Shown piece by piece: positions 1 to 10,242 of a stretch of 64,000 nucleotides of DNA (its first letter is position 1; every line of letters starts with the position of its first letter). Made by a program: the position numbers and the translations under genes. A model generated the notes under the pieces. The model had not been told where the DNA came from. It saw only the letters and a list, made by a program, of their open reading frames with translations, and made no database searches. Source of the DNA: Rhizobium sp. CF122 (GTDB taxonomy: Bacteria; Pseudomonadota; Alphaproteobacteria; Rhizobiales; Rhizobiaceae); the NCBI RefSeq assembly GCF_000282035.1, contig NZ_AKKA01000033.1, positions 1-64,000 of the forward strand, read 5' to 3'.

Positions 1-114
1 CCGGCTACTGCCGGCCGCTGCCGATCCGATGTTGCGGGTGAGGAGGCGAATGCGGAAGATCGTTTCGAGGCTCTGAATGGCGAGAATCAGTTCGGCAGAC
101 TGCATGGTGGTCAT
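1..114 (-). CDS. partial gene downstream of the DapA-family gene, unrecognised
   Basis: An open frame of 38 codons runs off the left edge. Its ATG at 114-112 overlaps the TGA of the DapA-family gene (113-111) in the classic ATGA arrangement, so it is very probably the next gene of the same operon and translationally coupled. It begins MTTMQSAELILAIQSLE. The fragment is too short to assign a family; from context it should be a sugar-acid or amino-acid catabolic enzyme or transporter component. Confidence 0.5.
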   Translation of the reverse strand, partial: MTTMQSAELILAIQSLETIFRIRLLTRNIGSAAAGSSR

Positions 115-1031
115 CCACCGAGGAGACCGGTTGCACGCAGGATCTCGTTGATCCTTGCTGTTTCCACTTGATTGAGCGCGGCGCGCGGGCGCGGCATGAC
201 GGCGGTATCGATGATGCCAAGGCTCTTCATTGCGGTCTTGAAGCCACCTATGCCGGAGGCGCCGCCGCTGACGCGGTCCTGGGCAACCCAGACGATTTCG
301 AAGAGACGGCAAAGCCGCTCCTGCTCCTTGCGCGCGGCGACCCAGTCGCCACGCTGGGCTGCATCCCACAGGCGTACGTAACCATGCGGATCGACGTTTG
401 CGATGCCCGGAACAACGCCGTGGGCGCCCATCAGCAAGGCACTGTCGACGGCAATCTCCGACCCGGTCATCAGGAACACGTCCGGCTGGTCGGCAAGATC
501 GAGCAGCACATAACGGAAATTGCCGTCGTCGCCGCTGGAATCCTTGAGGCCGATAATCGTGCCTTCTCTTGCCAATGTCACCGTCGTCTGGCGTTGCAGC
601 TTGACGTGCACACAGACAGGAATGTCGTAGGCGACGAGCGGGACATCGACGGCGTCACGGATAAAGCGGAAGTGGTCCAGGATCTCCGATTGGCTGGTGA
701 CGGTATAGAACGGCGCGGTGGCGACCACGGCATCGGCGCCCGCCCGCTTGGCGAAGTCTGCATGATGAATGACGCGATCCGTGGTCGGATCGATGACGCC
801 GACGATCAGCGGCACGCGCCCGTTCACCACCTTTGCTGAGTGCTCGATGATCTCGCGGCGCATCTTGTCGTCGTGAAAGATCACCTCGCTGGTCGAACCA
901 AGCACGAAAACGCCGTGGCATCCGCCCTCGATAAGATGCTCCAGAACCCGCGTATAGGACGGATAATCGACCGTGAAATCCGCATTGAGAGGCGTCACGA
1001 CTGGGGGAATTACACCCTTGAATTCTGTCAT
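111..1031 (-). CDS. DapA/NanA-family aldolase (dihydrodipicolinate synthase-like)
   Basis: 306 aa class I aldolase of the DHDPS/N-acetylneuraminate lyase family, a cytoplasmic TIM barrel that uses a Schiff-base lysine. Visible marks are the N-terminal GVIPPVVTPLN strand, the GSTSE loop near residue 46, the central Tyr in APFYTVTS, and the Schiff-base lysine in IIGLKDSSGD near residue 165. Length is normal. The start ATG has an AAAGAGA-type ribosome site. Family members act on lysine precursors, sialic acid, keto-deoxy sugar acids or hydroxyproline derivatives; being beside a FadR-type regulator and a transporter remnant, a catabolic role is more likely than housekeeping lysine synthesis. Substrate unknown. 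Confidence 0.85.
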   Translation of the reverse strand: MTEFKGVIPPVVTPLNADFTVDYPSYTRVLEHLIEGGCHGVFVLGSTSEVIFHDDKMRREIIEHSAKVVNGRVPLIVGVIDPTTDRVIHHADFAKRAGADAVVATAPFYTVTSQSEILDHFRFIRDAVDVPLVAYDIPVCVHVKLQRQTTVTLAREGTIIGLKDSSGDDGNFRYVLLDLADQPDVFLMTGSEIAVDSALLMGAHGVVPGIANVDPHGYVRLWDAAQRGDWVAARKEQERLCRLFEIVWVAQDRVSGGASGIGGFKTAMKSLGIIDTAVMPRPRAALNQVETARINEILRATGLLGG

Positions 1032-1051
1032 TGTCTCTTTCTTTCGCGGGA

Positions 1052-1200
1052 TCAGTTTAGGTCAGCGCGGGGGTCAAAAACGGCCCCAAGACCGTCGCCG
1101 ATAAGGTTGATGGCAGGCACCGCGACGATGAGTGTGCCGTCTGGGAACAGCCGCTGCCAGGCCGGGCGGGTGACGCCCGCCACGGCTGTTGCCATCATCG
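1052..1200 (-). pseudogene. C-terminal remnant of a DppC-type ABC transporter permease
   Basis: Reading the minus strand from about 1198, an open frame ends at the TGA 1054-1052 with a tail containing LFPDGTLIVAVPAINLIGDG followed by LGAVFDPRADLN. This matches the conserved end of DppC/OppC permeases (W..LFPG.AI....A.NLLGDGLRD.LDPR). Nothing upstream matches the membrane domains, because the FadR-type gene ends at 1235. The fragment lies between regulator and aldolase in the same direction, as expected if most of a peptide/opine-type ABC transporter was deleted from a once larger operon. Confidence 0.75.
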
Positions 1201-1215
1201 GCGATCGCGATCGCC
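1200..1215. repeat. perfect 16-bp palindrome GGCGATCGCGATCGCC
   Basis: A self-complementary 16-mer lies exactly where homology to the permease stops, between the remnant and the stop codon of the GntR gene. It could be a deletion scar, a recombination hotspot or a small hairpin after the regulator gene. Only the palindrome itself is certain. Confidence 0.5.
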
Positions 1216-1234
1216 GAAAGTCGCGGCAAATGTT

Positions 1235-1966
1235 TCACTGCGTTCCTCCCACATTTGAACTTGTCTTGCTGGTTGCGATAACCTGGGTGATACCCTCGTA
1301 ATGGTGGTCGAGGCGCCGGCGGGCCTCGTCCAGCTCCCGGGCTTCAACAGCATCGACAATGGCGACGTGATCCCGCCAGGTGGCCATCGGATCGACATTG
1401 ACGAGATTGACGAAATCCGAGGCCTTATGGAAAGCGAGCCAGAACACGTCGATCAGCCGGCTCAGCGTCTCGTTCTCCTGGCAGCGGAAGAGCAGGCGAT
1501 GAAAAAGCTGGTCGTCCTCGGCAAACGATTCCCCGCGTTCGGCATGCGCCTTCATCCGATTGACGGTAGCGCGCAGCTCAGCAATGTCGTCCGTGCCGAT
1601 TGTCTCAATCGTCTTTCCGATCAGGCCGACCTCGAGGGTTCGGCGGATCTCAATGACTTCCTCGATCTGGCGAAGAGCGCCTCCAAGACCATAGGCAAGA
1701 TTGTCCAGCAACGGCTCAAACGAGAACGCTTTGACGAATATCCCGACGCCGCGCCGCGATTCCAGCACGCCGAGAGATTCAAGTGCCTTGATACCCTCAC
1801 GCAAGGAGTTGCGGCTGACGCCAAGCTGGGTCGCAAGCTCGCTCTCGGCCGGCAGAAGGGTTCCCGGTTTCAGGTCATTGTCACTGATGAAGGCGCGCAG
1901 GCTCTCCTGCACGGAAACATGCAGCAAGGGGGCTCTCGTCAAAGGCTTCATGATCTTGAGGGGCAT
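1235..1966 (-). CDS. GntR-family regulator, FadR subfamily
   Basis: About 243 aa from the ATG at 1966 (MPLKIMKPL); an open frame extends upstream to 2053, with another ATG at 2005. The N-terminal winged helix is clear: LPAESELATQLGVSRNSLREGIKALESLGVLESRRGVG. The C-terminal all-helical FCD domain follows, with the usual acidic and histidine metal/ligand positions in DDQLFHRLLF and RDHVAIVDAVEA. Such regulators bind a catabolic effector and control the adjacent pathway, so the downstream aldolase operon (same strand) is the expected target, now separated from it by the permease remnant. Confidence 0.85.
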   Translation of the reverse strand: MPLKIMKPLTRAPLLHVSVQESLRAFISDNDLKPGTLLPAESELATQLGVSRNSLREGIKALESLGVLESRRGVGIFVKAFSFEPLLDNLAYGLGGALRQIEEVIEIRRTLEVGLIGKTIETIGTDDIAELRATVNRMKAHAERGESFAEDDQLFHRLLFRCQENETLSRLIDVFWLAFHKASDFVNLVNVDPMATWRDHVAIVDAVEARELDEARRRLDHHYEGITQVIATSKTSSNVGGTQ

Positions 1967-2253
1967 GTCGATCTCACTGCGGAAACGTCTGATGGCGAGA
2001 TACATATCTACTTGTAGGATATCCGTCAAATGAGCGTGCGTCAGGAGTGCCAAGGAAGATTCGTGCTCGGGATTTCATTGGGAAAATTAGGAGTGGGGGG
2101 CGGTGCTTCGTCTTCTGACAGTCGCGGTCGCCCTACATCGACCACTCGACCGGTTTGCCGATAGCTTGCAGCCAGAATCTAAGCGGTATCGACGTTTGCG
2201 TAAACGCTGTCGGGCCTTCGGCAAGTTTTTGCAGGGAACGTAGCCCAAGTGTC

Positions 2254-2268
2254 ATAGCTTTTTGTTAT
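2254..2268 (+). promoter_or_regulatory. possible OxyR half-site upstream of katG, in the 1967-2459 intergenic region
   Basis: The 490-bp region between the divergent regulator gene and katG has no convincing gene. ATAG-N7-TTAT at 2254-2268 fits one OxyR dimer half (ATAG-N7-CTAT) with one mismatch; the expected second half one helical turn on (about 2276) is poorly conserved. It lies about 190 bp before the katG start. Weak evidence. Confidence 0.25.
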
Positions 2269-2318
2269 CGTAATGATCAGTAAATCCAACTTAGCATTAT
2301 AGCCTGGTTCCGATATGA

Positions 2319-4640
<2,322 letters not shown>

Positions 4641-4652
4641 TCGTTAAATCTT

Positions 4653-4682
4653 GCTTGGACGCGGCCCGGGCCGCGTCCAAGC
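4653..4682 (+). terminator. katG terminator, perfect 15-bp inverted repeat
   Basis: GCTTGGACGCGGCCC is followed immediately by its exact reverse complement, 12 bp after the katG stop, then TCTTTC. The strong stem with a short pyrimidine tail fits a factor-independent terminator. The remaining 4683-5003 holds no recognisable gene. Confidence 0.8.
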
Positions 4683-5003
4683 TCTTTCGCACACAGGACC
4701 ACGTTGATGGGGACTGATGGGCGAAAATGGAGGGCGATCCGATTGCCCTTCAACAGTGGCTCCGCCGGGACAGGCCGTCCGCGCGACGCCGCAAGGATCG
4801 GCATGTCCGGCGAAACGTGCGGTTCCGGATGATTGTGGGTGGCCGGAGCTGAGTATGGCGTAGAGCCGACAAGCTTCCTGCGCCGCCACATATTTGCGTA
4901 GAGTTTCGGTCGACGCCAAATTCAATCTAAAATGGACATTTTCGAAGGATGCGGGAAATGTTATGTGTTTCCGTATAGGGCCAGCTAGACAGAAAAGTCC
5001 TCC

Positions 5004-5888
5004 ATGGGCGGGAATGCGGATACGACGGAGCATATTCGCCGGCTGCAACACGGCCTGTCGCCGCCCGTGGTCGCGGAGGCTTTTTCTGGTGACACGCGGC
5101 TGGTAAGCCGTTGGCACAATGTTCCTTTTGAGTATGATCTGCCGCCGCTCGAACACCATGTCATTTCCGCGATCTATGCCGGCTCCGGCACTGCTTCGGT
5201 AAAAATGGGTGGCCAGGTGATCTCGGGCGTTCCCGGGATGGGTACCGTCACGTTGGCTCCGCGGGGGCACGGCGGCTTCTGGCGAGCCGACTGCTCCATC
5301 GAAGCCTCGAATGTCTTCCTCGGCCATGACCGTTTTCGCGCATGCGTCGACGAGATCGGAAATAGCCGCGAGCCCGAACTCGTCCACCGCGTACATCACT
5401 ACGACCCGAAACTTTTCGCGCTCATGTCGCTGATCAACGACGAGATTGGCTCGTCTGACGCGATCTCGCATCTCTACATCGAGCAGCTACTTGATCTCCT
5501 GTGCCTGCAGCTGCTTCGTGCCCATTCCGGAGCTGCGACGCCGATCGCGCCGGGTCCACGGGGCGGGCTTTCGGGATGGCAGGTGAAGCGGGTGACCAGC
5601 TACATGCGCGACAGACTGGCGGACGATATCAGGATCCAGGAGCTGGCGGATCTCGTCCATCTCAGTCGCTTTCATTTCTGCACGGCCTTCCGTATCGCCA
5701 CGGGCCACACGCCTTACGAATGGTTGACCCGCCAACGAATTGCCTATGCCAAGACACTCCTCAAAGACAGAAGGTTGCGGATCGGAGATATCGCGCTTGT
5801 CGTCGGATATGAGACGCAATCTGCTTTCTCCGTAAGCTTCCGCAAGGTCGTGGGCATCACGCCGCGTGAGTTCCGCCAGAGGCTTTGA
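5004..5888 (+). CDS. AraC-family transcriptional regulator
   Basis: 294 aa. The C-terminal third has the two helix-turn-helix motifs of AraC/XylS proteins: IRIQELADLVHLSRFHFCTAFR followed by a recognition loop (TGHTPYEWLTRQRI), then IGDIALVVGYETQSAFSVSF and the closing GITPREFRQ. The N-terminal 180 residues resemble the variable cupin-like effector region. Downstream on the same strand, about 330 bp away, lie the GlcG-like and SDR genes, which are plausible targets; no operator was identified. Confidence 0.85.
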   Translation: MGGNADTTEHIRRLQHGLSPPVVAEAFSGDTRLVSRWHNVPFEYDLPPLEHHVISAIYAGSGTASVKMGGQVISGVPGMGTVTLAPRGHGGFWRADCSIEASNVFLGHDRFRACVDEIGNSREPELVHRVHHYDPKLFALMSLINDEIGSSDAISHLYIEQLLDLLCLQLLRAHSGAATPIAPGPRGGLSGWQVKRVTSYMRDRLADDIRIQELADLVHLSRFHFCTAFRIATGHTPYEWLTRQRIAYAKTLLKDRRLRIGDIALVVGYETQSAFSVSFRKVVGITPREFRQRL

Positions 5889-5954
5889 CGACTCCTAGTA
5901 TTTCTGTTGGTGGGGCGTCCTTGGGGCGGCGGCATCTGCTTTTGCTCTGTCGAT

Positions 5955-5985
5955 TGTCGCAACATCCAAACAATGTCGCAACATC
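5955..5985 (+). repeat. 12-bp direct repeat TGTCGCAACATC, period 19
   Basis: Two exact copies (5955-5966 and 5974-5985) sit in the 330-bp gap between the AraC gene and the GlcG-like gene. Tandem sites spaced by about two helical turns are typical of AraC-family binding, so this may be the operator of the neighbouring regulator. Otherwise 5889-6217 shows nothing. Confidence 0.35.
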
Positions 5986-6217
5986 GCGAAAGTCACTGAG
6001 CAACTTAAAGCCTATTCTTCGTGCCGTTATCAGGGGTGGGGCGTCATCCAACTCGATCCAAATGAATTCGATGACCGTCTGCCTTCTCTGAGAGGCCGGA
6101 TCGGTGCGCCGCACCGTCATGCGGCGGCATGATATTTTTATGCTGATTTGTAGTGCTGAATTTGCGCCGCCCGACGATCCGCTGATGTCGGAAACGGCGC
6201 GTGAGGGGAACGAAGTC

Positions 6218-6631
6218 ATGCAACTTACCTCCCGTCAGGCGCAAGCCATTCTGGACGGCGGCGAAGCCAAGGCCAATGAACTCGGTCTTCCGGTGGTCGT
6301 CGCCGTGCTGGATGCCGGTGCTCACCTGAAGGCTTTCCGCCGTATGGACGGAGCCGTCCTCGCCTCGATCGATATCGCTATCCGAAAGGCAACCACCGCC
6401 GCATTGTTTCAGGCAAACAGCGAGGCGGTCTGGGAATACTGCAAGCCAGGCGCGCCGGCGCAGGGGCTGCAGCTGACAAACGGCGGCCTCGCCACCTTTG
6501 GGGGAGGTATTCCGCTCCGATCACTAGACGGCACGGTGATCGGCGCTCTTGGCGTATCCGGCGGCGCCGTCTCGCAGGATATCGAGGTCGCCCAGGCAGC
6601 GCTTGGTGCGTTTGAGAATCTGATCCGCTGA
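6218..6631 (+). CDS. GlcG/HbpS-family protein (DUF336)
   Basis: 137 aa from the ATG at 6218, chosen because GAGGGG lies 9 bp upstream and the family begins here (MQLTSRQAQAIL). The fold marks are LPVVVAVLDAGAHLKAFRRMDGA, ASIDIAIRKATTA and the closing GGIPLRSLDGTVIGALGVSGG. Members bind haem or small ligands (HbpS) or accompany glycolate and diol catabolism (GlcG, PduO C-terminal domain). Cytoplasmic, no signal peptide. It is followed 48 bp later by the interrupted SDR, likely one transcription unit with it before the insertion. Confidence 0.8.
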   Translation: MQLTSRQAQAILDGGEAKANELGLPVVVAVLDAGAHLKAFRRMDGAVLASIDIAIRKATTAALFQANSEAVWEYCKPGAPAQGLQLTNGGLATFGGGIPLRSLDGTVIGALGVSGGAVSQDIEVAQAALGAFENLIR

Positions 6632-6981
6632 GCACTGCGATCCTCATCACGGCTAGCAACAGGCAAGGAAGGAAACACTATGTCCAAGACCGTCCTCATC
6701 ACCGGCGCGGGGTCCGGCTTCGGTGAAGCTGCCGCCATCTGCATGGCTAAGAATGGCCACCGGATCATCGCCACGGTGCAGGTTTCGCCGCAGGTCATGC
6801 CTTTGCGTGAGAAAGCCAAAAAGCTCGGCCTCGACAATCTTCGCGTCGAACGCCTCGATTTGACCGATCCGTACGATATAGCGCAGGCGCAGTCCTGAGA
6901 GCTGGCTCGGGAAATTTGGACAGCACGGATAAGTGGAATTTCTGCCTGACTTCGGCTTAGATGCCGGGAACAGGAGATACC

Positions 6982-7293
6982 ATGACGAGACGACCGCGCC
7001 GGAACCATAGCCCGGCTTTCAAGGCGAAGGTGGCGCTGGCCGCCATCAGGGGCGAACAGACGCTTGTGGAATTATCCCAGCAGTTCGACGTGCACGCCAA
7101 TCAGATCAAGCAGTGGAAAGACCAGCTCCTTGAGGGGGCGACAGGCGTTTTCGGCGATGACGCCAAAGCGGAACCGGCGGCTCCGACCGTCGATGTCAAA
7201 ACCCTGCACGCCAAGATTGGGGAGCTGACGTTAGAGAATGATTTTTTATCCGGTGCGCTCGGCAAAGCCGGACTGCTGAGCGGAAAGAAATGA
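6982..7293 (+). CDS. IS3-family transposase OrfA
   Basis: 103 aa. The N-terminal helix-turn-helix of the IS3 OrfA family is visible: HSPAFKAKVALAAIRGEQTL, then VELSQQFDVHANQIKQWK. A leucine-rich coiled segment near the end (LHAKIGELTLENDFLSGAL) fits the oligomerisation zipper. The start ATG at 6982 follows AGGAGA. The last codons overlap orfB by 4 bp (ATGA), so OrfB can be made by coupled re-initiation or, as an OrfAB fusion, by frameshifting in the preceding A-rich stretch. Confidence 0.93.
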   Translation: MTRRPRRNHSPAFKAKVALAAIRGEQTLVELSQQFDVHANQIKQWKDQLLEGATGVFGDDAKAEPAAPTVDVKTLHAKIGELTLENDFLSGALGKAGLLSGKK

Positions 7294-8120
7294 TCAACCG
7301 CGAGCACAAGCTGTCCGTTGTCCGCCAAGCGAAGCTTCTCGGCTTCAGTCGTGGCAGCCTCTATTATTCGCCGCGTCCTGTGTCAGACGGCGATCTGACC
7401 CTGATGCGGCGGATTGACGAACTGCATCTCGATTACCCGTTTGCCGGAAGCCGGATGTTGCAAGGCCTTTTGAAGGCGGAAGGGCTTCAGACAGGGCGGC
7501 TTCACGTCGCGACGCTGATGAGGAAGATGGGCATTGAGGCAATCTACCGTCGTCCGAATACGTCGAAACCGGCACCTGGTCACAAGGTCTATCCATATCT
7601 GCTCAGGAAGCTGGCGGTCACCAGACCCAACCAGGTCTGGGCAATGGATATAAGCTACGTCCCCATGGCGCGGGGCTTCGTCTATCTCTGCGCTGTCGTC
7701 GATTGGTTCAGTCGACGAGTGCTTTCATGGCGGCTGTCGATCACGATGGAGACGGCCTTTTGTATTGAAGCGGTCGAGGAAGCTCTTTGCCGATATGGCA
7801 GGCCAGAGATATTCAATACCGACCAGGGATCGCAGTTCACCTCCATCGACTTCACCTCGGTACTCAAGAAGGCCGGGATTGAAATCTCGATGGATGGCAA
7901 GGGCGCATGGCGCGATAACGTCTTCGTCGAGCGGCTCTGGCGGTCGATCAAATACGAGGAGGTCTATCTCCATGCCTACAAGACCGTGTCCGAGGCCCGC
8001 GCTGGCATCGGCCGCTATCTGACCTTTTACAATACCCGACGTCCACATTCATCCCTTGACCGGCAGACGCCGGATCAGGCTTACTTTAACGCGCTGACCC
8101 CAATGATGGTGGCGGCATAA
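7290..8120 (+). CDS. IS3-family transposase OrfB (DDE integrase)
   Basis: 276 aa with an HTH_21 segment (YPFAGSRMLQGLLKAEG) and an rve integrase core. The DDE triad is seen as Asp in WAMDISYVPM, Asp in IFNTDQGSQFT and Glu in FVERLWRSIKYEEVY, with the usual 35-residue D-to-E spacing block. The ending YNTRRPHSSLDRQTPDQAYF is the standard IS3 tail. Cuts and joins the element ends together with OrfA. Confidence 0.95.
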   Translation: MINREHKLSVVRQAKLLGFSRGSLYYSPRPVSDGDLTLMRRIDELHLDYPFAGSRMLQGLLKAEGLQTGRLHVATLMRKMGIEAIYRRPNTSKPAPGHKVYPYLLRKLAVTRPNQVWAMDISYVPMARGFVYLCAVVDWFSRRVLSWRLSITMETAFCIEAVEEALCRYGRPEIFNTDQGSQFTSIDFTSVLKKAGIEISMDGKGAWRDNVFVERLWRSIKYEEVYLHAYKTVSEARAGIGRYLTFYNTRRPHSSLDRQTPDQAYFNALTPMMVAA

Positions 8121-8853
8121 TCGAGGCGGAAATCCACTTAGCGAAACGCCGCAATCTGTTCAGACAAACCGAGCCAGCTCTCTGGGACTTCGACGTGCTT
8201 TGGAACAATGCTGGCCAAGGCGAGGCGGGTCCAGTTTGGGAGATTCCGATTGATCTCGTGCGCCGCAACTACGAGGTCAACGTCTTCCTGCCGCTTGTGC
8301 TGACGCAGGGCGTCGTGAGAAAATGGGTGGCCGAAAAGAAGAAGGGTAAGGTCGTCTTCACCTCTTCCATGGGCGGCCTGTTCACGCCAGCAAACTGGGG
8401 CACTTATGTCTCGACCAAGCACGCGCTAGAGTCGATTGCTGAAGCATTGCAGCAGGAGTTGGCGCCCTATGACATCAAGATCCAGACGATCAATCCGGGC
8501 GCCTATTACACCGGCTACAACGAGACCATGGCCGATAACCCGTTCCGCTGGCTGGACGACAGCAAGAACTTCACCAAGCGCGAGGTTCTACGCAAGGGCT
8601 TCGACGATTTCTTTGCTACGCCGGAAGGCAAGATGGATCCTCAGGAGATGATCGAGCGGATGATCGAGATCGTTCCGGCGGACACCGGAAAGTTCCGCAA
8701 CGTCGTTCCGAAGACGATCGAGGACATGCTCAAGGCCCACCAGCTCGCCGCCTGGGAAAACCAGATCTGAAGTTGCCAACGGTGAGCATTCGCGCGGGCT
8801 GGCGCGAGACGACCTTATGGCGCCGGCCTTTCTGAGACCATGGGAGAGATCAA

Positions 8854-9354
8854 ATGACAGGTTTCGGATTTGCGCAGGTCACAGCTACGGCGGCAGGACT
8901 GTTGCTGACCTCCTTGCCTCCTGCCGCGCAGGCCCAGACGGCGAGCGACGAGACGGGAAACAAGGCGATCGTCCAGCGCGCGTTCGATGCCTGGGCGTCC
9001 GGCACTGGCAGCCCATACGACCTGCTTGCCGAGGATGCCAGCTGGACCATCACCGGCAACTCACTGGCTTCAAAGAACTATCCGAGCCGTGAAGCCTTTA
9101 TCACGGAGATCATCAGGCCGTTCAATGCTCGCATGAGCGTCGGCCTGAAGCCGGCGATCCGCAATATCTATGCGGACGGCAACACGGTCGTGGTCTTCTT
9201 TGACGCCAGCGGCACGGCACGTGACGGCAAGCCCTACGCAAACACCTATGCATGGTTCCTTGCGTTGAATGACGGCAAGATAACCGAGGCATCGGCCTTC
9301 TTCGACAGCATCGCGTTCAATGATCTTTGGAACCGGGTGCCGGTAAATCCCTAA
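8854..9354 (+). CDS. secreted SnoaL/NTF2-like protein
   Basis: 166 aa. A signal peptide is predicted by eye, hydrophobic from residue 8 and ending LPPAAQAQ, so cleavage near residue 27 and periplasmic location. The rest follows the SnoaL/ketosteroid-isomerase-like cone fold: KAIVQRAFDAWASGTGSP, YDLLAEDASWTITG, then DGNTVVVFFDASGTARDGKPY and NTYAWFLALNDGKITEASAFFDS. Catalytic role unknown. GGGAGAG lies 8 bp before the ATG. It follows the interrupted SDR by 83 bp on the same strand and may belong to the same unit. Confidence 0.75.
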   Translation: MTGFGFAQVTATAAGLLLTSLPPAAQAQTASDETGNKAIVQRAFDAWASGTGSPYDLLAEDASWTITGNSLASKNYPSREAFITEIIRPFNARMSVGLKPAIRNIYADGNTVVVFFDASGTARDGKPYANTYAWFLALNDGKITEASAFFDSIAFNDLWNRVPVNP

Positions 9355-9643
9355 GCCTTGAGACATCTCCTAGCACGTCATGAAAGGAGTGATAATGAAG
9401 ACGTGGTCATTGCCGATGTCCGCGCCGCGGCGCTCAACGCCTGGAATCTCAGATCGCCGAAGGGCTCTATGCTGGCAAGGAGTATTTTCAGGGCAATCAG
9501 CCGACGCCCGCCCCTCTCACAGTACCACGCCGATCCCCTACAGCCGGTAATGAGGAACTAGCAGCTCTGCTTCGAGGACCTGCGTCGGAGAACGGTTAAA
9601 GCAGCTCCAATCGGCTGCTCGGCCGGAGAGGCGGGTATCGTGC
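9355..9643. other. intergenic region with a possible decayed coding fragment
   Basis: No intact gene. In one plus-strand frame around 9448-9520 the translation QIAEGLYAGKEYFQGNQPTP looks protein-like while a different frame just before it reads DVVIADVRAAALNAWNL, which would be consistent with a frameshifted remnant. The family is not recognised. Confidence 0.25.
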
Positions 9644-10003
9644 TTATTGCGCGGGTCCGAGCTTCCAGTCAGAGTCGCCGGACGGGCAGGCAAGGCCCTT
9701 GAAGCGGGTTTCTCCCTCGAGCGTGCGCTGGGTCGTTACAAAGGCGCGGCATGAACTTTCAGGATCAACGCCGATTTCTTCAATCACGCCGGCACTTCCG
9801 GTCGATGGGTTGGCCCAGGCAAGGGGCTTCACTCCGACGGGGCCGCGGCTGACTGTATCAGCAATAACCGCCTGATCCGTCTTCGCGGGTGTCGGGATCG
9901 CCTGTGTGACGGCGGCGGTTTCCAAGGGCTCGACCTTGGTACATCCCGCCAGCAGCACGGCCAGAAGAGCCAATTGCAATGCGCCTTTACTTTTCCGCGT
10001 CAT
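9644..10003 (-). CDS. lipoprotein with RT0821-like surface-antigen tail
   Basis: 119 aa from the ATG at 10003, preceded by GGAAAG. A type II signal peptide ends in the lipobox LLAGC (Cys about 22), so it is anchored in a membrane. The C-terminal half (GVKPLAWANPSTGSAGVIEE, SCRAFVTTQRTLEGETRFKG, ending WKL) resembles the 17-kDa/RT0821 surface antigen domain seen in rhizobial lipoproteins, in which the pattern of a Trp-Asn-Pro-Thr-Gly loop and two cysteines recurs. Function unknown. Transcribed alone; no partner evident. Confidence 0.7.
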   Translation of the reverse strand: MTRKSKGALQLALLAVLLAGCTKVEPLETAAVTQAIPTPAKTDQAVIADTVSRGPVGVKPLAWANPSTGSAGVIEEIGVDPESSCRAFVTTQRTLEGETRFKGLACPSGDSDWKLGPAQ

Positions 10004-10242
10004 CTGGACTTTCCGATGGTTGTTCTCCCGCATCGTAGCGTGCAATTCTGACAGCAAGCTGAGGAGCTACTATAGAAATGGGAGCAGTGCCAGTCCGTTC
10101 CGTCGATTCCGATGTTTTGCTGGTATGTTCCACCACAATCTGGCCTTTCCCGGCTCAGGCCGGAACTCGATGCTGATGCCGCTCCCTGTGCCGTCGGGGT
10201 CTTTGGGAAGGCCTTCGATGAGCTTCGATTGCGGGCCTAAAC

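Larger units (their letters stand above)
6898..8181 (+). mobile_element. complete IS3-family insertion sequence, 1284 bp
   Basis: Both ends carry AGAGCTGGCTCGG as a 13-bp perfect terminal inverted repeat (6898-6910 and 8169-8181), and the similarity continues inward to a second shared block, TAAGTGGAATTTCTGCC, with a few changes and a 9-bp length difference. The element is flanked by the 3-bp target duplication CTG (6895-6897, 8182-8184), normal for IS3 relatives. It carries orfA and orfB in the usual order. Both reading frames and ends look intact, so it may be active. Confidence 0.93.
6680..8770 (+). pseudogene. short-chain dehydrogenase split by an IS3-family element
   Basis: The 5' part (6680-6897) starts MSKTVLITGAGSGFGEAAA, the Rossmann TGxxxGxG site, and is stopped by a TGA formed at the IS border. 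The 3' part resumes at 8185 with WDFDVLWNNAGQGEAGP and carries the catalytic set, with Ser in VFTSSMGG and Tyr/Lys in YVSTKHALE. Removing 6898-8181 plus one CTG copy rejoins the frame exactly, giving 267 aa with no other defect. The disruption is therefore recent and precise. A GTG at 8195 could start a C-terminal fragment lacking the cofactor site, which would be inactive. Confidence 0.93.

Noticed and set aside
2254-2290. Full OxyR tetramer site upstream of katG
   Set aside because: Only the first half fits; the second half has several mismatches and no oxyR gene is adjacent. Kept only as a weak half-site.
9394-9549. 51-codon frame with AGGAG upstream
   Set aside because: Arg/Ser/Pro-rich translation typical of an off-frame; neighbouring frames look more protein-like, so at most a decayed gene.
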